Assembly (NCBI GenBank): GCA_964420875.1
Contig: CAYQUK010000004.1
Span: 1-39,857, forward strand
Length of the DNA: 39,857 bases
Direction: 5' to 3'
From: JAUPVO01 sp964420875
GTDB taxonomy: Bacteria; Patescibacteriota; Minisyncoccia; Phycocordibacterales; UBA5272
Part shown: piece after piece, positions 1 through 6,156 of the stretch
Layout of the letters: every line of letters starts with the position of its first letter
Numbering within the stretch: the stretch's first letter is position 1
Notes under the pieces: generated by a model
What the model was told of the DNA's origin: nothing
The model's input: only the letters and a program-made list of their open reading frames with translations
Database searches by the model: none
Made by a program: the position numbers and the translations under genes

Positions 1-2
1 GA

Positions 3-230
3 GCGTTATACAGAGGCTTGTCCGGGAAAGATGTCTCACTACTTCAGACAATTCTAAGTACAAGATATCCTAACTTGTATTCAAAAGATATGATAACAGG
101 ATACTTTGGTAATTACACTCTTTCTGTTGTTAGAAAGATACAATGCCAATACAACATAGTATGCGAAGGGGGTGAGAGGTCTACGGGATGGGGAAGGGTT
201 GGACCAAAAACTCAGGTATTGTTTAGGTAA
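3..230 (+). CDS. Peptidoglycan-binding domain protein, C-terminal fragment (5' partial)
   Basis: The reading frame is open from the left edge of the window, so only the last 75 codons are present. The visible residues follow the PG_binding_1 pattern common at the C-terminus of CPR surface proteins: a 'LYRGLSGKDVSLLQTIL' opening (G-x-D-V-x-x-LQ), a central TGYFGNYT element, and a closing 'GRVGPKTQ' element. This domain binds cell-wall glycans, so the full protein is probably an exported or wall-attached protein whose catalytic or structural part lies upstream of the window. It ends with TAA just before a strong hairpin shared with the convergent rplT operon. The domain call is fairly firm; the identity of the whole protein is unknown. 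Confidence 0.75.
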   Translation, partial: ALYRGLSGKDVSLLQTILSTRYPNLYSKDMITGYFGNYTLSVVRKIQCQYNIVCEGGERSTGWGRVGPKTQVLFR

Positions 231-271
231 CAAAATAAAAGTGCCGCCCTACGGGCGGCACTTTTATTTTG
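231..271. terminator. Bidirectional rho-independent terminator
   Basis: A 19-bp perfect inverted repeat (231-249 and 253-271) surrounds a 3-nt TAC loop. The GC-rich core GTGCCGCCC is flanked by A-rich and T-rich arms on both sides, so it can terminate both the upstream plus-strand gene and the minus-strand rplT transcript. Confidence 0.9.
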
Positions 272-273
272 TT

Positions 274-618
274 TTACTTTACTGCTGCGATGATTGCACG
301 CATTGCGTCCGGATTAGTCTCGGCAAGTGTTGCCATGATTTTACGGTCGACTTGCATGTTTTTCTTTGTAGCCATATCGATAAATCTCGAATATGTTGTA
401 CCTTCGGTACGGAGGAATGCATTGAGACGAACAGTCCACAGTCTACGCATGTCATTCTTTTTGTCTTTTCTGTGTGCAAAAGCGTGGCGTCCAGCATGCT
501 TGATAGCAACCTTTGCCGCCATTTCAGTTTTGGATCTGTGGAAACGATATCCTTTTGCTGCTTTTAGGACGTTGCGGCGACGCTTCATCGCTATTGCATT
601 TCTTTTTACTCTTGCCAT
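274..618 (-). CDS. rplT: 50S ribosomal protein L20
   Basis: L20 binds 23S rRNA early in assembly of the large subunit. The 114-aa product has the family's usual length and pattern: the N-terminal 'MARVKRNAIAMKRRRNVLKAAKGYRFHRSK' region (quoted here only for its basic, rRNA-clamping character) begins at residue 1, followed by 'RLWTVRLNAFLR' around residues 60-71 and a globular C-terminal half. It is the last gene of the minus-strand infC-rpmI-rplT operon, 23 nt after rpmI, and ends next to the bidirectional terminator. In many bacteria L20 or IF3 autoregulates this operon; I see no obvious L20-binding mimic in the short intergenic space. Identification is secure. Confidence 0.97.
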   Translation of the reverse strand: MARVKRNAIAMKRRRNVLKAAKGYRFHRSKTEMAAKVAIKHAGRHAFAHRKDKKNDMRRLWTVRLNAFLRTEGTTYSRFIDMATKKNMQVDRKIMATLAETNPDAMRAIIAAVK

Positions 619-641
619 ACTATTTTGATTATATTATTAAA

Positions 642-833
642 TTATTTTAGAACACGAGGGAGGAAACGAGCCTTCTCTTTTCCTGTCATAGCAAACTCAC
701 TCATTTTACGCCCTTTTAGGGTGCGTCTTCCACTAGCCTTTGCATTGAAATGGTTCTGACCTGGTTTACGAGCGAGTATTTTGCCGTTCTTTGTGATTTT
801 GAGACGTTTTGTCAGGGATTTATTTGTCTTCAT
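642..833 (-). CDS. rpmI: 50S ribosomal protein L35
   Basis: This 63-aa basic protein matches L35 ('MKTNKSLTKRLKITKNGKI' then a run ending 'KARFLPRVLK'). The frame is open further upstream to 872, but that extension would overlap the end of infC and lacks L35 similarity, so I chose the ATG at 831-833, where the conserved N-terminus begins. The spacing is 22 nt from infC and 23 nt to rplT, as expected for the conserved infC-rpmI-rplT operon. L35 is a late-assembly protein of the large subunit. Identification is secure from sequence pattern and synteny. Confidence 0.95.
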   Translation of the reverse strand: MKTNKSLTKRLKITKNGKILARKPGQNHFNAKASGRRTLKGRKMSEFAMTGKEKARFLPRVLK

Positions 834-855
834 GACAAAGGGTATATTATCACAA

Positions 856-1368
856 TTATTTAGACTTTTCAAGCACTATAGTCATACCCTTCGGCATCTT
901 CTTGAGCGGGTCTGCTATTTTGTATTGAGCGGGGATAATAGCAAGCATTCTGTTCAGTCTTTCCTTGAGAAAGGCTTCGTCCATGAATTTATTTCTACCC
1001 TTTAATTGCATCTCTACTTTCACCCTATGACCTTCGTTTAGCCATTCTGCAGCCTGCTTTGTTTTGGTTTCTATGTCATGTTCACTGATACCGATGGATA
1101 TCTGTATGTTTTTGGTCTCGTTGTTTACAGCCTTAGCTTTTACATCTTTAGCCTTTTTTGAAGTCTCATACTGATATTTACCGTAATCCATTATTTTGGC
1201 TACTGGCGGCTCAGCGTTAGGAGATACTTCTATTAGGTCTAGACCTGCTTTTCTTGTAAACTCTAGCGCTTCTTCTTTTGTTATGACACCCAGACTGTTA
1301 CCGTTTTGGTCTATTACTCGGAGTTTGAGTGATCGGATAGCGTTGTTGATTAGGATTTTTTGTTGCAA
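856..1368 (-). CDS. infC: Translation initiation factor IF-3
   Basis: IF3 prevents premature subunit joining and proofreads start-codon selection on the 30S subunit. The 170-aa product shows the N-domain ('LDLIEVSPNAEPPVAKIMDYGKY', starting near residue 44; residues 48-65 are nearly invariant in the family), a lysine-rich linker and the C-domain with 'KVEMQLKGRNKFMDE' and 'GMTIVLE'. There is no ATG upstream of the conserved part: an in-frame TAG lies five codons before the TTG at 1366-1368, so the start must be TTG or a nearby AUC/AUA codon. This recalls the rare AUU start of Escherichia coli infC. First gene of the operon with L35 and L20. Confidence 0.95.
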   Translation of the reverse strand: MQQKILINNAIRSLKLRVIDQNGNSLGVITKEEALEFTRKAGLDLIEVSPNAEPPVAKIMDYGKYQYETSKKAKDVKAKAVNNETKNIQISIGISEHDIETKTKQAAEWLNEGHRVKVEMQLKGRNKFMDEAFLKERLNRMLAIIPAQYKIADPLKKMPKGMTIVLEKSK

Positions 1369-1400
1369 GGTTTTGTTTGTCTAATTGTTTAATTATCAAC

Positions 1401-1409
1401 ATAATAACA
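1401..1409 (-). promoter_or_regulatory. Extended -10 promoter element for infC-rpmI-rplT
   Basis: On the minus strand this reads TGT-TATTAT, an extended -10 box. Transcription would begin around 1394, leaving a leader of roughly 25 nt before the infC TTG. It lies back to back with the promoter of the plus-strand DUF1761 gene. The element is assigned by eye. Confidence 0.5.
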
Positions 1410-1437
1410 CATATCTATGTATTTTGAAATATATAGA

Positions 1438-1446
1438 TGTTATACT
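1438..1446 (+). promoter_or_regulatory. Extended -10 promoter, probable leaderless start
   Basis: TGT-TATACT ends 7 nt before the ATG at 1454, placing the expected transcription start at or next to the start codon. No convincing -35 box is seen at 17 nt, consistent with an extended -10 promoter. Confidence 0.6.
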
Positions 1447-1453
1447 TTGTACT

Positions 1454-1882
1454 ATGCAAACTGATTATGTGGCTGTCATAGCCTCAACAGTGGTTAGTCT
1501 TTTGGTTGGAATGTTGTGGTATGGACCTATGATGTTTGGGCGTTTCTGGCTCCGTGTCACAGGGTTACACAATAGAAATGAGAACGAAGTCAACTCTTTT
1601 AAAAGAAAGATAATATCAATGTACGGAATGCAAGTACTGGTTACTTTTTTGCAGTTCTATATATTGTCAGTTTTTATACACGCAACCAGTGAGACATTAT
1701 CATGGAGTGCCGTGACACTAATGTTATGGGCCGGGTTTATAATCCCTATACATACAACTAGTGTTATCTGGGACAATGTGCCGAGCGGAATGAGATTTAA
1801 CAAAGTGTTCGTAGGTGTTATATACGAGCTAGTAATAATGATGATATCAGCGTATATGATGGTGCATTGGGGAGAATTCTAA
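1454..1882 (+). CDS. DUF1761 family membrane protein (first copy)
   Basis: A 142-aa protein with about four hydrophobic segments. The N-terminal 'GMLWYGPMMFGRFWLRVTGL' after the first membrane segment is the signature of the DUF1761 family, whose function is not established. The reading frame extends upstream to 1385, but the ATG at 1454 sits 7 nt downstream of a good -10 box and directly precedes the first membrane helix, so I chose it. The stop codon TAA overlaps the next gene's ATG by one base (TAATG), indicating translational coupling with the YjdF-like gene. A second DUF1761 copy lies two genes downstream and conserves the same WY/WF-x-P-x-MFG motif. Function unknown. Confidence 0.8.
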   Translation: MQTDYVAVIASTVVSLLVGMLWYGPMMFGRFWLRVTGLHNRNENEVNSFKRKIISMYGMQVLVTFLQFYILSVFIHATSETLSWSAVTLMLWAGFIIPIHTTSVIWDNVPSGMRFNKVFVGVIYELVIMMISAYMMVHWGEF

Positions 1883-2487
1883 TGCGTTACACTATGAATA
1901 AAATAAATGTCCCGGCCTTATGTTTGTCTGTATATGCGATAGTCTTTGCTTGGAGCGCATATAAACCACTAGATTTTAATGTTTGGTATGTGGAGGCATT
2001 GACCTCTTTTGTTTCAGTTTTGATTTTGATTGTTTTGTATTTTAAAAATATTAGATTTAGCAATCTGGCCTACATCTTTGCAGCAGTATTGCCTGTTATG
2101 CATGTCATAGGTGCTCATTATACTTTTGCAGCAGTACCTTTTGATTGGTTCAACAATATGATCGGCAGTGAGAGAAATATGTATGACAGAGTAGCGCACG
2201 CCACAGTGGGTCTGTATGCATTTGTTATCATAGAGCTATTGTTGAAATTAAAATTGGTTAGTAAAAACTGGGTGGCCTATACATATGCGTTGTTTGCTAT
2301 TATGGCCCTCGCTGCTGCTTATGAGTTGTTTGAATGGTGGTACGCTATATCTGTTAATCCAGAGGCTGGGATAGAGGTTCTCGGTTCACAGGGAGATATA
2401 TGGGATGCTCAAAAAGACATGTTAATGGATACATTGGGGGCCGTATTTGCCGTAGCTGTGTTCAAGATACGTAGACTTTTCGTATAG
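1882..2487 (+). CDS. DUF2238 (YjdF-like) inner-membrane protein
   Basis: A 201-aa protein with about six hydrophobic segments. It carries the DUF2238/YjdF hallmarks: 'YDRVAHATVGLYAFVIIE' in the middle, 'YELFEWW' in a following helix, and 'GSQGDIWDAQKDMLMDTLGA' near the C-terminus, with polar H, E and D residues placed inside or beside membrane helices. The biochemical role of the family is unknown; the acidic/histidine pattern could bind a metal, but that is inference. The ATG at 1882 overlaps the preceding stop codon; an in-frame TTG at 1867 is less likely. It is sandwiched between two DUF1761 genes, 18 nt before the second. Confidence 0.8.
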   Translation: MRYTMNKINVPALCLSVYAIVFAWSAYKPLDFNVWYVEALTSFVSVLILIVLYFKNIRFSNLAYIFAAVLPVMHVIGAHYTFAAVPFDWFNNMIGSERNMYDRVAHATVGLYAFVIIELLLKLKLVSKNWVAYTYALFAIMALAAAYELFEWWYAISVNPEAGIEVLGSQGDIWDAQKDMLMDTLGAVFAVAVFKIRRLFV

Positions 2488-2505
2488 CTGGAGTAAACTT
2501 GATAT

Positions 2506-2961
2506 ATGACAGATATATTATTTTTTGTAGAGCAATTTGATATTAACTATTGGCTTGTCCTGCTTGGTGTTGTTATTAGTATTATTATCGGATCTGTGTG
2601 GTTTAGCCCCTTAATGTTCGGAAAATTGTGGATGAAAATAAATGGTGTAGAGCACAAGAGTAAAGAGGAGTTAAAAGCTATGCAAAAAGAAATGGGCTCA
2701 GCTTATATTTTGCAGGCATTACTATCTGCTATGCATGTGTTGGCTATGTTCATGCTTATCGAGATTTTTTATCCATTCGGTTTTTCTTGGTGGTATGCAG
2801 TTGTATTTATTTGGATCGGCTTTGTTATTCCTATCCAAGCAGGGGATTTATTGTGGGGGAATACCCCAAAGGGTCTACGCGTTAAAAAGTTTCTAGTCAA
2901 TGCCACATATCAACTAGTTTCTATGTTGATAATAGCTTTTGCTTACGTTCAACTGTATTAA
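2506..2961 (+). CDS. DUF1761 family membrane protein (second copy)
   Basis: A 151-aa membrane protein with about four hydrophobic segments and the family motif 'GSVWFSPLMFGKLWMKINGV' after the first helix, plus a conserved 'GFVIPIQAGDLLWGNTPKGLRVKKF' region, equivalent to 'GFIIPIHTTSVIWDNVPSGMRFNKVF' in the first copy (the shared skeleton is G-F-x-I-P-I, a W-x-N-x-P and a following F). It is clearly a paralogue of the gene at 1454, though divergent. Last gene of the three-gene membrane operon, followed by a bidirectional hairpin. The role is unknown. Confidence 0.8.
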   Translation: MTDILFFVEQFDINYWLVLLGVVISIIIGSVWFSPLMFGKLWMKINGVEHKSKEELKAMQKEMGSAYILQALLSAMHVLAMFMLIEIFYPFGFSWWYAVVFIWIGFVIPIQAGDLLWGNTPKGLRVKKFLVNATYQLVSMLIIAFAYVQLY

Positions 2962-2963
2962 TA

Positions 2964-3002
2964 AAATAACAAAAGCCGCCTAAGGGGCGGCTTTTGTTAT
3001 TT
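2964..3002. terminator. Bidirectional rho-independent terminator
   Basis: The stem has a GCCGCC/GGCGGC core (2975-2980 with 2986-2991) extended by complementary A- and T-rich arms (AATAACAAAA and TTTTGTTATT). It serves the plus-strand membrane operon and the minus-strand ssrA gene. Confidence 0.85.
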
Positions 3003-3003
3003 G

Positions 3004-3387
3004 TGGAAGTGTGGGGAGTTGAACCCCAGTGTCAAAGTAAAATTATATAGACTCTACAATACATAGCAAAATTTGTTTTAATGCGTTTTTAGAAAACTTT
3101 GCAAAATGAGAACGCATTTGTGATTTTGATTTCAGACATTTTACAAATCACGAAAGAAAAATATCCTACACACATTCTTTATGACACCCTAACTACACGA
3201 TGTGTGAGTGATAGCAGGGCGTCCAACGTTTGTCGTGACTAAGCACGAGCAAAGGCAGGAGAGTAAGCCCACATAGGTGAACTTACTGATGCAGTTTTGT
3301 TTGCATTCTTTTTGACGAGCGTATCGCGTATCGTCATCACGGTATTGCACTATATAAAATTTACAAAGATCGAATCCTGGCACCCCC
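3004..3387 (-). ncRNA. ssrA: Transfer-messenger RNA (tmRNA)
   Basis: The minus strand has both halves of the tRNA-like domain. The 5' end GGGGGTG (3387-3381), followed by GGATTCGA, pairs with the 3' acceptor strand CACTTCC (3011-3005) with two G-U pairs; the T arm is TGGGG-TTCAACT-CCCCA, followed by discriminator A at 3004. CCA is not encoded. The long P2 helix is visible: GTAAATTTTATATAG near the 5' end against CTATATAATTTTAC near the 3' end. An internal frame ending at TAG (3241-3239) encodes a tag finishing 'SPMWAYSPAFARA'; the resume codon is probably GCA at 3304-3302 (21-aa tag) but could lie a few codons upstream. tmRNA frees stalled ribosomes together with SmpB, encoded just upstream on the same strand. 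Confidence 0.92.
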
Positions 3388-3414
3388 AAACTGTACATCC
3401 GAAAATGTATATAA

Positions 3415-3443
3415 AATATACTAACTATTCTCAGATATGTCAA
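3415..3443 (-). promoter_or_regulatory. ssrA promoter
   Basis: On the minus strand a perfect -35 TTGACA (3443-3438), a 17-nt spacer and a -10 TATATT (3420-3415) precede the mature tmRNA 5' end by about 27 nt. This is the best consensus promoter in the window and predicts a short 5' precursor trimmed at 3387. Confidence 0.8.
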
Positions 3444-3451
3444 GAGAAAGA

Positions 3452-3886
3452 TTATTCACCTTTTTGTTCAAAGTCTCTTTCTTTTATTTTCTCACGCTTA
3501 TCATGTTTGTTTAGCTTTTTACAAAGTGCTAGTTCTAGTTTTATTATTCCGTGAGCATCATACAGTGAATAGGGTAATAGGTGCAGCTGCTTGTCTTCTA
3601 ATGTTTTGTACAGTCTCGCCAGCTCAGTCTTTTTAAATAGCAGTCGCCGGGTGCGGAGCTTGTCATAGGCAATTTTAAAGTCGTTAGTATTGTTCTCCTG
3701 ATATGGGTGTATATCTATACCTACAACATATGCCTCACCACCACGCAGTATGACCTTGCCCCCAAGTAGATTAGCTTGGCCTTTTCTGATTGATTTTACC
3801 TCATGACCTAAAAGCTCTATACCTGCAGAGTATTTCTCAATGACCTCATAATCATGATGTATTTTTTTATTGCTCGCAAGTGACAT
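3452..3886 (-). CDS. smpB: SsrA-binding protein SmpB
   Basis: SmpB binds the tRNA-like domain of tmRNA and brings it to stalled ribosomes. The 144-aa protein has the usual length, the opening 'NKKIHHDYEVIEKYSAGIEL' and the conserved 'GHEVKSIRKGQANL' (about residues 27-40), then 'HPYQ' and a basic C-terminal tail 'KKLNKHDKREKIKERD' that in the family enters the empty mRNA channel. It lies directly upstream of ssrA on the same strand, a supporting arrangement; ssrA has its own promoter beginning inside the end of this region. The ATG at 3886-3884 overlaps the -35/spacer region of the divergent ftsH promoter. Identification is secure. Confidence 0.95.
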   Translation of the reverse strand: MSLASNKKIHHDYEVIEKYSAGIELLGHEVKSIRKGQANLLGGKVILRGGEAYVVGIDIHPYQENNTNDFKIAYDKLRTRRLLFKKTELARLYKTLEDKQLHLLPYSLYDAHGIIKLELALCKKLNKHDKREKIKERDFEQKGE

Positions 3887-3908
3887 TGATCATATTTTAG
3901 CATATAAT
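3880..3908 (+). promoter_or_regulatory. ftsH promoter, leaderless
   Basis: GTGACA (3880-3885), a 17-nt spacer and a perfect TATAAT (3903-3908). The -10 box ends 6 nt before the ftsH ATG at 3915, so the expected start of transcription is the A of the ATG. No Shine-Dalgarno sequence can fit. Confidence 0.8.
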
Positions 3909-3914
3909 CGAAAG

Positions 3915-5756
3915 ATGAAATCATTTGTAAAATTTATCAAAAGTTGGTGGATATCTATCTTTTTTATAGCTATTTTTATAGGATGGCCAGTTTTGAAGGA
4001 TATAAACACTAAAAGTGTAAATACAGATATATCAATAAGTGAGATGGTCACTCGTATCAACGCTGGAGAGGTGACAGAGTTGTCTATCAGTGATGACACC
4101 ATTGTTGCAAAACTGGCATCATCTACACTAACTACAACAAAAGAGTCTGGTGAGAGTGTCGCGACAACTTTTAAAAGCTTGGGGGTTACAGATGAGAAAT
4201 TGGCAGCTCTAAAAATAGATATAGAAAGCAGTGGGAATTTTAGATCTACTCTAAGTTTAGTCGGTATATTATTACCAATAATATTTTTTGGTTTGATGCT
4301 TTATTTGATGACTAGAAGTGTAAAGGGGGCCAACATGCAGGCGTTATCATTTGGAAGTAGTCGTGCAAAAATGATAGATCCTAAAAATAAAAATGGTAAA
4401 GTAACATTTAAAGATGTTGCAGGAGCTAGAGTGGCAAAACAAGAATTAGAAGAGATAGTAGAATTCTTAAAAGAACCAAAGAAGTTTTTAGATATAGGCG
4501 CAAGTATACCGAAAGGGGTAATGTTAACTGGTGCACCAGGAACTGGAAAGACATTACTAGCTAGAGCTATAGCTGGTGAGGCCGGAGTGCCGTTTTATCA
4601 TCTGTCAGGCTCTGAATTCGTAGAAATGTTTGTGGGTGTTGGTGCATCACGTGTGCGTGATCTATTTAATGAAGCAAAGAAAACTGCGCCAGCAATAATA
4701 TTTATAGACGAGATAGATAGTGTGGGTCGTAGTCGTGGTGTCGGTATGGGTGGAGGTAATGATGAGCGTGAGCAAACTCTTAATCAGATACTCGTAGAGA
4801 TGGATGGTTTTGAGCCCACAGAAAAAGTGATAGTGATTGCTGCTACAAATAGACCAGATGTGCTGGATGAGGCGCTGATGAGACCAGGACGCTTTGATAG
4901 ACGTGTACTGATTGACTTGCCGGATAGGTCAGAGAGACGCGAAATACTTGACGTGCATGTAAAGGGTAAGAAATTGGGGGATGATATTAACCTTGACCTC
5001 ATAGCTACACGCACTCCAGGATTTTCAGGTGCCGAGCTGCAGTCTCTCATTAATGAGGGAGCAATATTGGCAGCTAGAGAAAAAAGAAAAGAGGTGGCTC
5101 AGTTTGACCTCATACGTAGCATAGAAAAAGTAATGCTAGGGCCTGAACGTAAAAGTCACCTCATGGGCGAAGAAGAGAAAAAATTGGTGGCATATCATGA
5201 AGCAGGGCATGCACTGGTGGCATCTGTCTTGCCAAAAGCAGACCCGATACACAAGATTAGTATTATATCTCGTGGCTCAGCTGGAGGTTATACATTAAAA
5301 TTACCAACTGATGACAGGAGATTGATGAGTAAACAAGTATTCCTAGATGACATAGCTATGACATTTGGTGGATATGTTGCTGAGGAGATGGTGTATGGTG
5401 AGATAACAACCGGCCCATCAGGAGACCTAGAACAGGCCACAGCTATGGCTCGTAATATGGTAGTGAGATACGGCATGAGCGACGTAGTGGGTCCATTAGC
5501 TTTAGAAAACGAGCGCAATAAAGTCATATATGGTAGAGGTGCTGGTGATAGGGAATACAGTGAGGATATGAGTAAAAAAGTAGATGCAGAGATAAAAAGA
5601 ATAGTAGAAGAGGGGCGTGACCGAGCTAGGAAAATAGTTAGCGAATACAAACACGTACTCGAGATAATCGCTACGCAATTGATAGAAAAAGAGAATATAG
5701 AAAGAGAAGATTTCGAAGTCATACTACGCGCTAATGGTATAGCTGTAAAGAAATAG
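3915..5756 (+). CDS. ftsH: ATP-dependent zinc metalloprotease FtsH
   Basis: FtsH is the membrane-anchored AAA+ protease that degrades misassembled membrane proteins and selected soluble substrates. This 613-aa protein has an N-terminal membrane helix (about residues 11-27), an extracytoplasmic segment, a second helix (about 116-136), and an AAA module with Walker A 'GAPGTGKT' at 206-213, Walker B acidic residues D265-E266 and an SRH 'ATNRPDVLDEALMRPGRFDR'. The peptidase domain has zinc motif HEAGH at 428-432 and the distal Asp in 'GPSGDLEQAT'. All key residues are present. I chose the ATG at 3915 because the -10 box lies just upstream and the protein starts in the usual place; the frame is open back to 3870. 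tRNA-Ile follows after 24 nt. Confidence 0.97.
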   Translation: MKSFVKFIKSWWISIFFIAIFIGWPVLKDINTKSVNTDISISEMVTRINAGEVTELSISDDTIVAKLASSTLTTTKESGESVATTFKSLGVTDEKLAALKIDIESSGNFRSTLSLVGILLPIIFFGLMLYLMTRSVKGANMQALSFGSSRAKMIDPKNKNGKVTFKDVAGARVAKQELEEIVEFLKEPKKFLDIGASIPKGVMLTGAPGTGKTLLARAIAGEAGVPFYHLSGSEFVEMFVGVGASRVRDLFNEAKKTAPAIIFIDEIDSVGRSRGVGMGGGNDEREQTLNQILVEMDGFEPTEKVIVIAATNRPDVLDEALMRPGRFDRRVLIDLPDRSERREILDVHVKGKKLGDDINLDLIATRTPGFSGAELQSLINEGAILAAREKRKEVAQFDLIRSIEKVMLGPERKSHLMGEEEKKLVAYHEAGHALVASVLPKADPIHKISIISRGSAGGYTLKLPTDDRRLMSKQVFLDDIAMTFGGYVAEEMVYGEITTGPSGDLEQATAMARNMVVRYGMSDVVGPLALENERNKVIYGRGAGDREYSEDMSKKVDAEIKRIVEEGRDRARKIVSEYKHVLEIIATQLIEKENIEREDFEVILRANGIAVKK

Positions 5757-5780
5757 TTTTTGTGTTAAAATATCACAATC

Positions 5781-5854
5781 CCGCCCATAGCTCAGTTGGT
5801 TAGAGCACTCGGCTTATATCCGAGTGGTCCCTGGTTCAAGTCCAGGTGGGCGGA
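5781..5854 (+). tRNA. tRNA-Ile (anticodon UAU)
   Basis: A full cloverleaf of 74 nt: acceptor CCGCCCA/TGGGCGG, D stem GCTC/GAGC, anticodon stem CTCGG/CCGAG with loop CTTATAT (anticodon TAT), T stem CCTGG/CCAGG with TTCAAGT loop, discriminator A at 5854. CCA is not encoded. The anticodon reads AUA directly, instead of the lysidine-modified CAU anticodon most bacteria use. An extended -10 element (TGT-TAAAAT, 5763-5771) lies 9 nt upstream. Confidence 0.93.
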
Positions 5855-5883
5855 CAAGGAATAGACTTTTTTAATATGTGTGT

Positions 5884-5889
5884 TAGTAT
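5884..5889 (+). promoter_or_regulatory. Putative -10 box for the 60-aa membrane protein gene
   Basis: TAGTAT preceded by TGT (extended -10) and by TAGACT 16 nt upstream (5862-5867). The predicted leader is about 37 nt and contains GGAG at 5922-5925, 7 nt before the ATG. Confidence 0.4.
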
Positions 5890-5932
5890 CCTTTTGGGTA
5901 TGTTCCCTTTTTAATCTACATGGAGCAAAGAC

Positions 5933-6115
5933 ATGTTTCGTCCTACAGCCGCCGAGCGTTCAACGTCACTTTTTTTAGTGATGGTTGGAGTTGCTTTAAT
6001 TTTCCTGGCCTACAACATTTCAAAAAGTAAAAAAGATTTAGTTAATGGTTGGGCTATCTTGCCGGGGTTGGTAGGTTTTGGCTTCCTTGTGGTTGGATGT
6101 GTGAAGTTGTTTTGA
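5933..6115 (+). CDS. Small two-helix membrane protein, unknown function
   Basis: A 60-aa protein with two hydrophobic segments (about residues 12-27 and 41-58) separated by the charged stretch 'NISKSKKDLVNGW'. I do not recognise a family. It is well supported as a gene: a GGAG Shine-Dalgarno sequence lies 7 nt before the ATG, a plausible promoter lies upstream, and a hairpin terminator starts 12 nt after its TGA. It stands alone between tRNA-Ile and convergent recG. Small two-helix proteins of this type may act as membrane regulators, but nothing here shows that. Confidence 0.7.
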   Translation: MFRPTAAERSTSLFLVMVGVALIFLAYNISKSKKDLVNGWAILPGLVGFGFLVVGCVKLF

Positions 6116-6127
6116 TTGTGACCAACC

Positions 6128-6156
6128 AAAAAAGTCGACCAAGGTGTCGACTTTTT
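6128..6156. terminator. Bidirectional terminator between the 60-aa gene and recG
   Basis: Stem AAAAAGTCGAC / GTCGACTTTTT with loop CAAGGT; A- and T-runs on both sides allow termination in both directions. The recG stop codon directly adjoins it. Confidence 0.85.

Noticed and set aside
3189..3443. An 84-codon minus-strand open frame overlapping the tmRNA
   Set aside because: It runs across the tRNA-like domain and the tag region, and the RNA pairing evidence for tmRNA is strong; no protein pattern is present.
3870..3914. Upstream extension of ftsH to 3870
   Set aside because: It would begin inside smpB and upstream of the ftsH promoter, and FtsH homologues start at the membrane helix that follows the ATG at 3915.
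5933..6115. Possible UGA recoding, as in Gracilibacteria/SR1
   Set aside because: TGA serves as the normal stop of several genes here (for example at 6113-6115 and 39611-39613), and core proteins contain no in-frame TGA.
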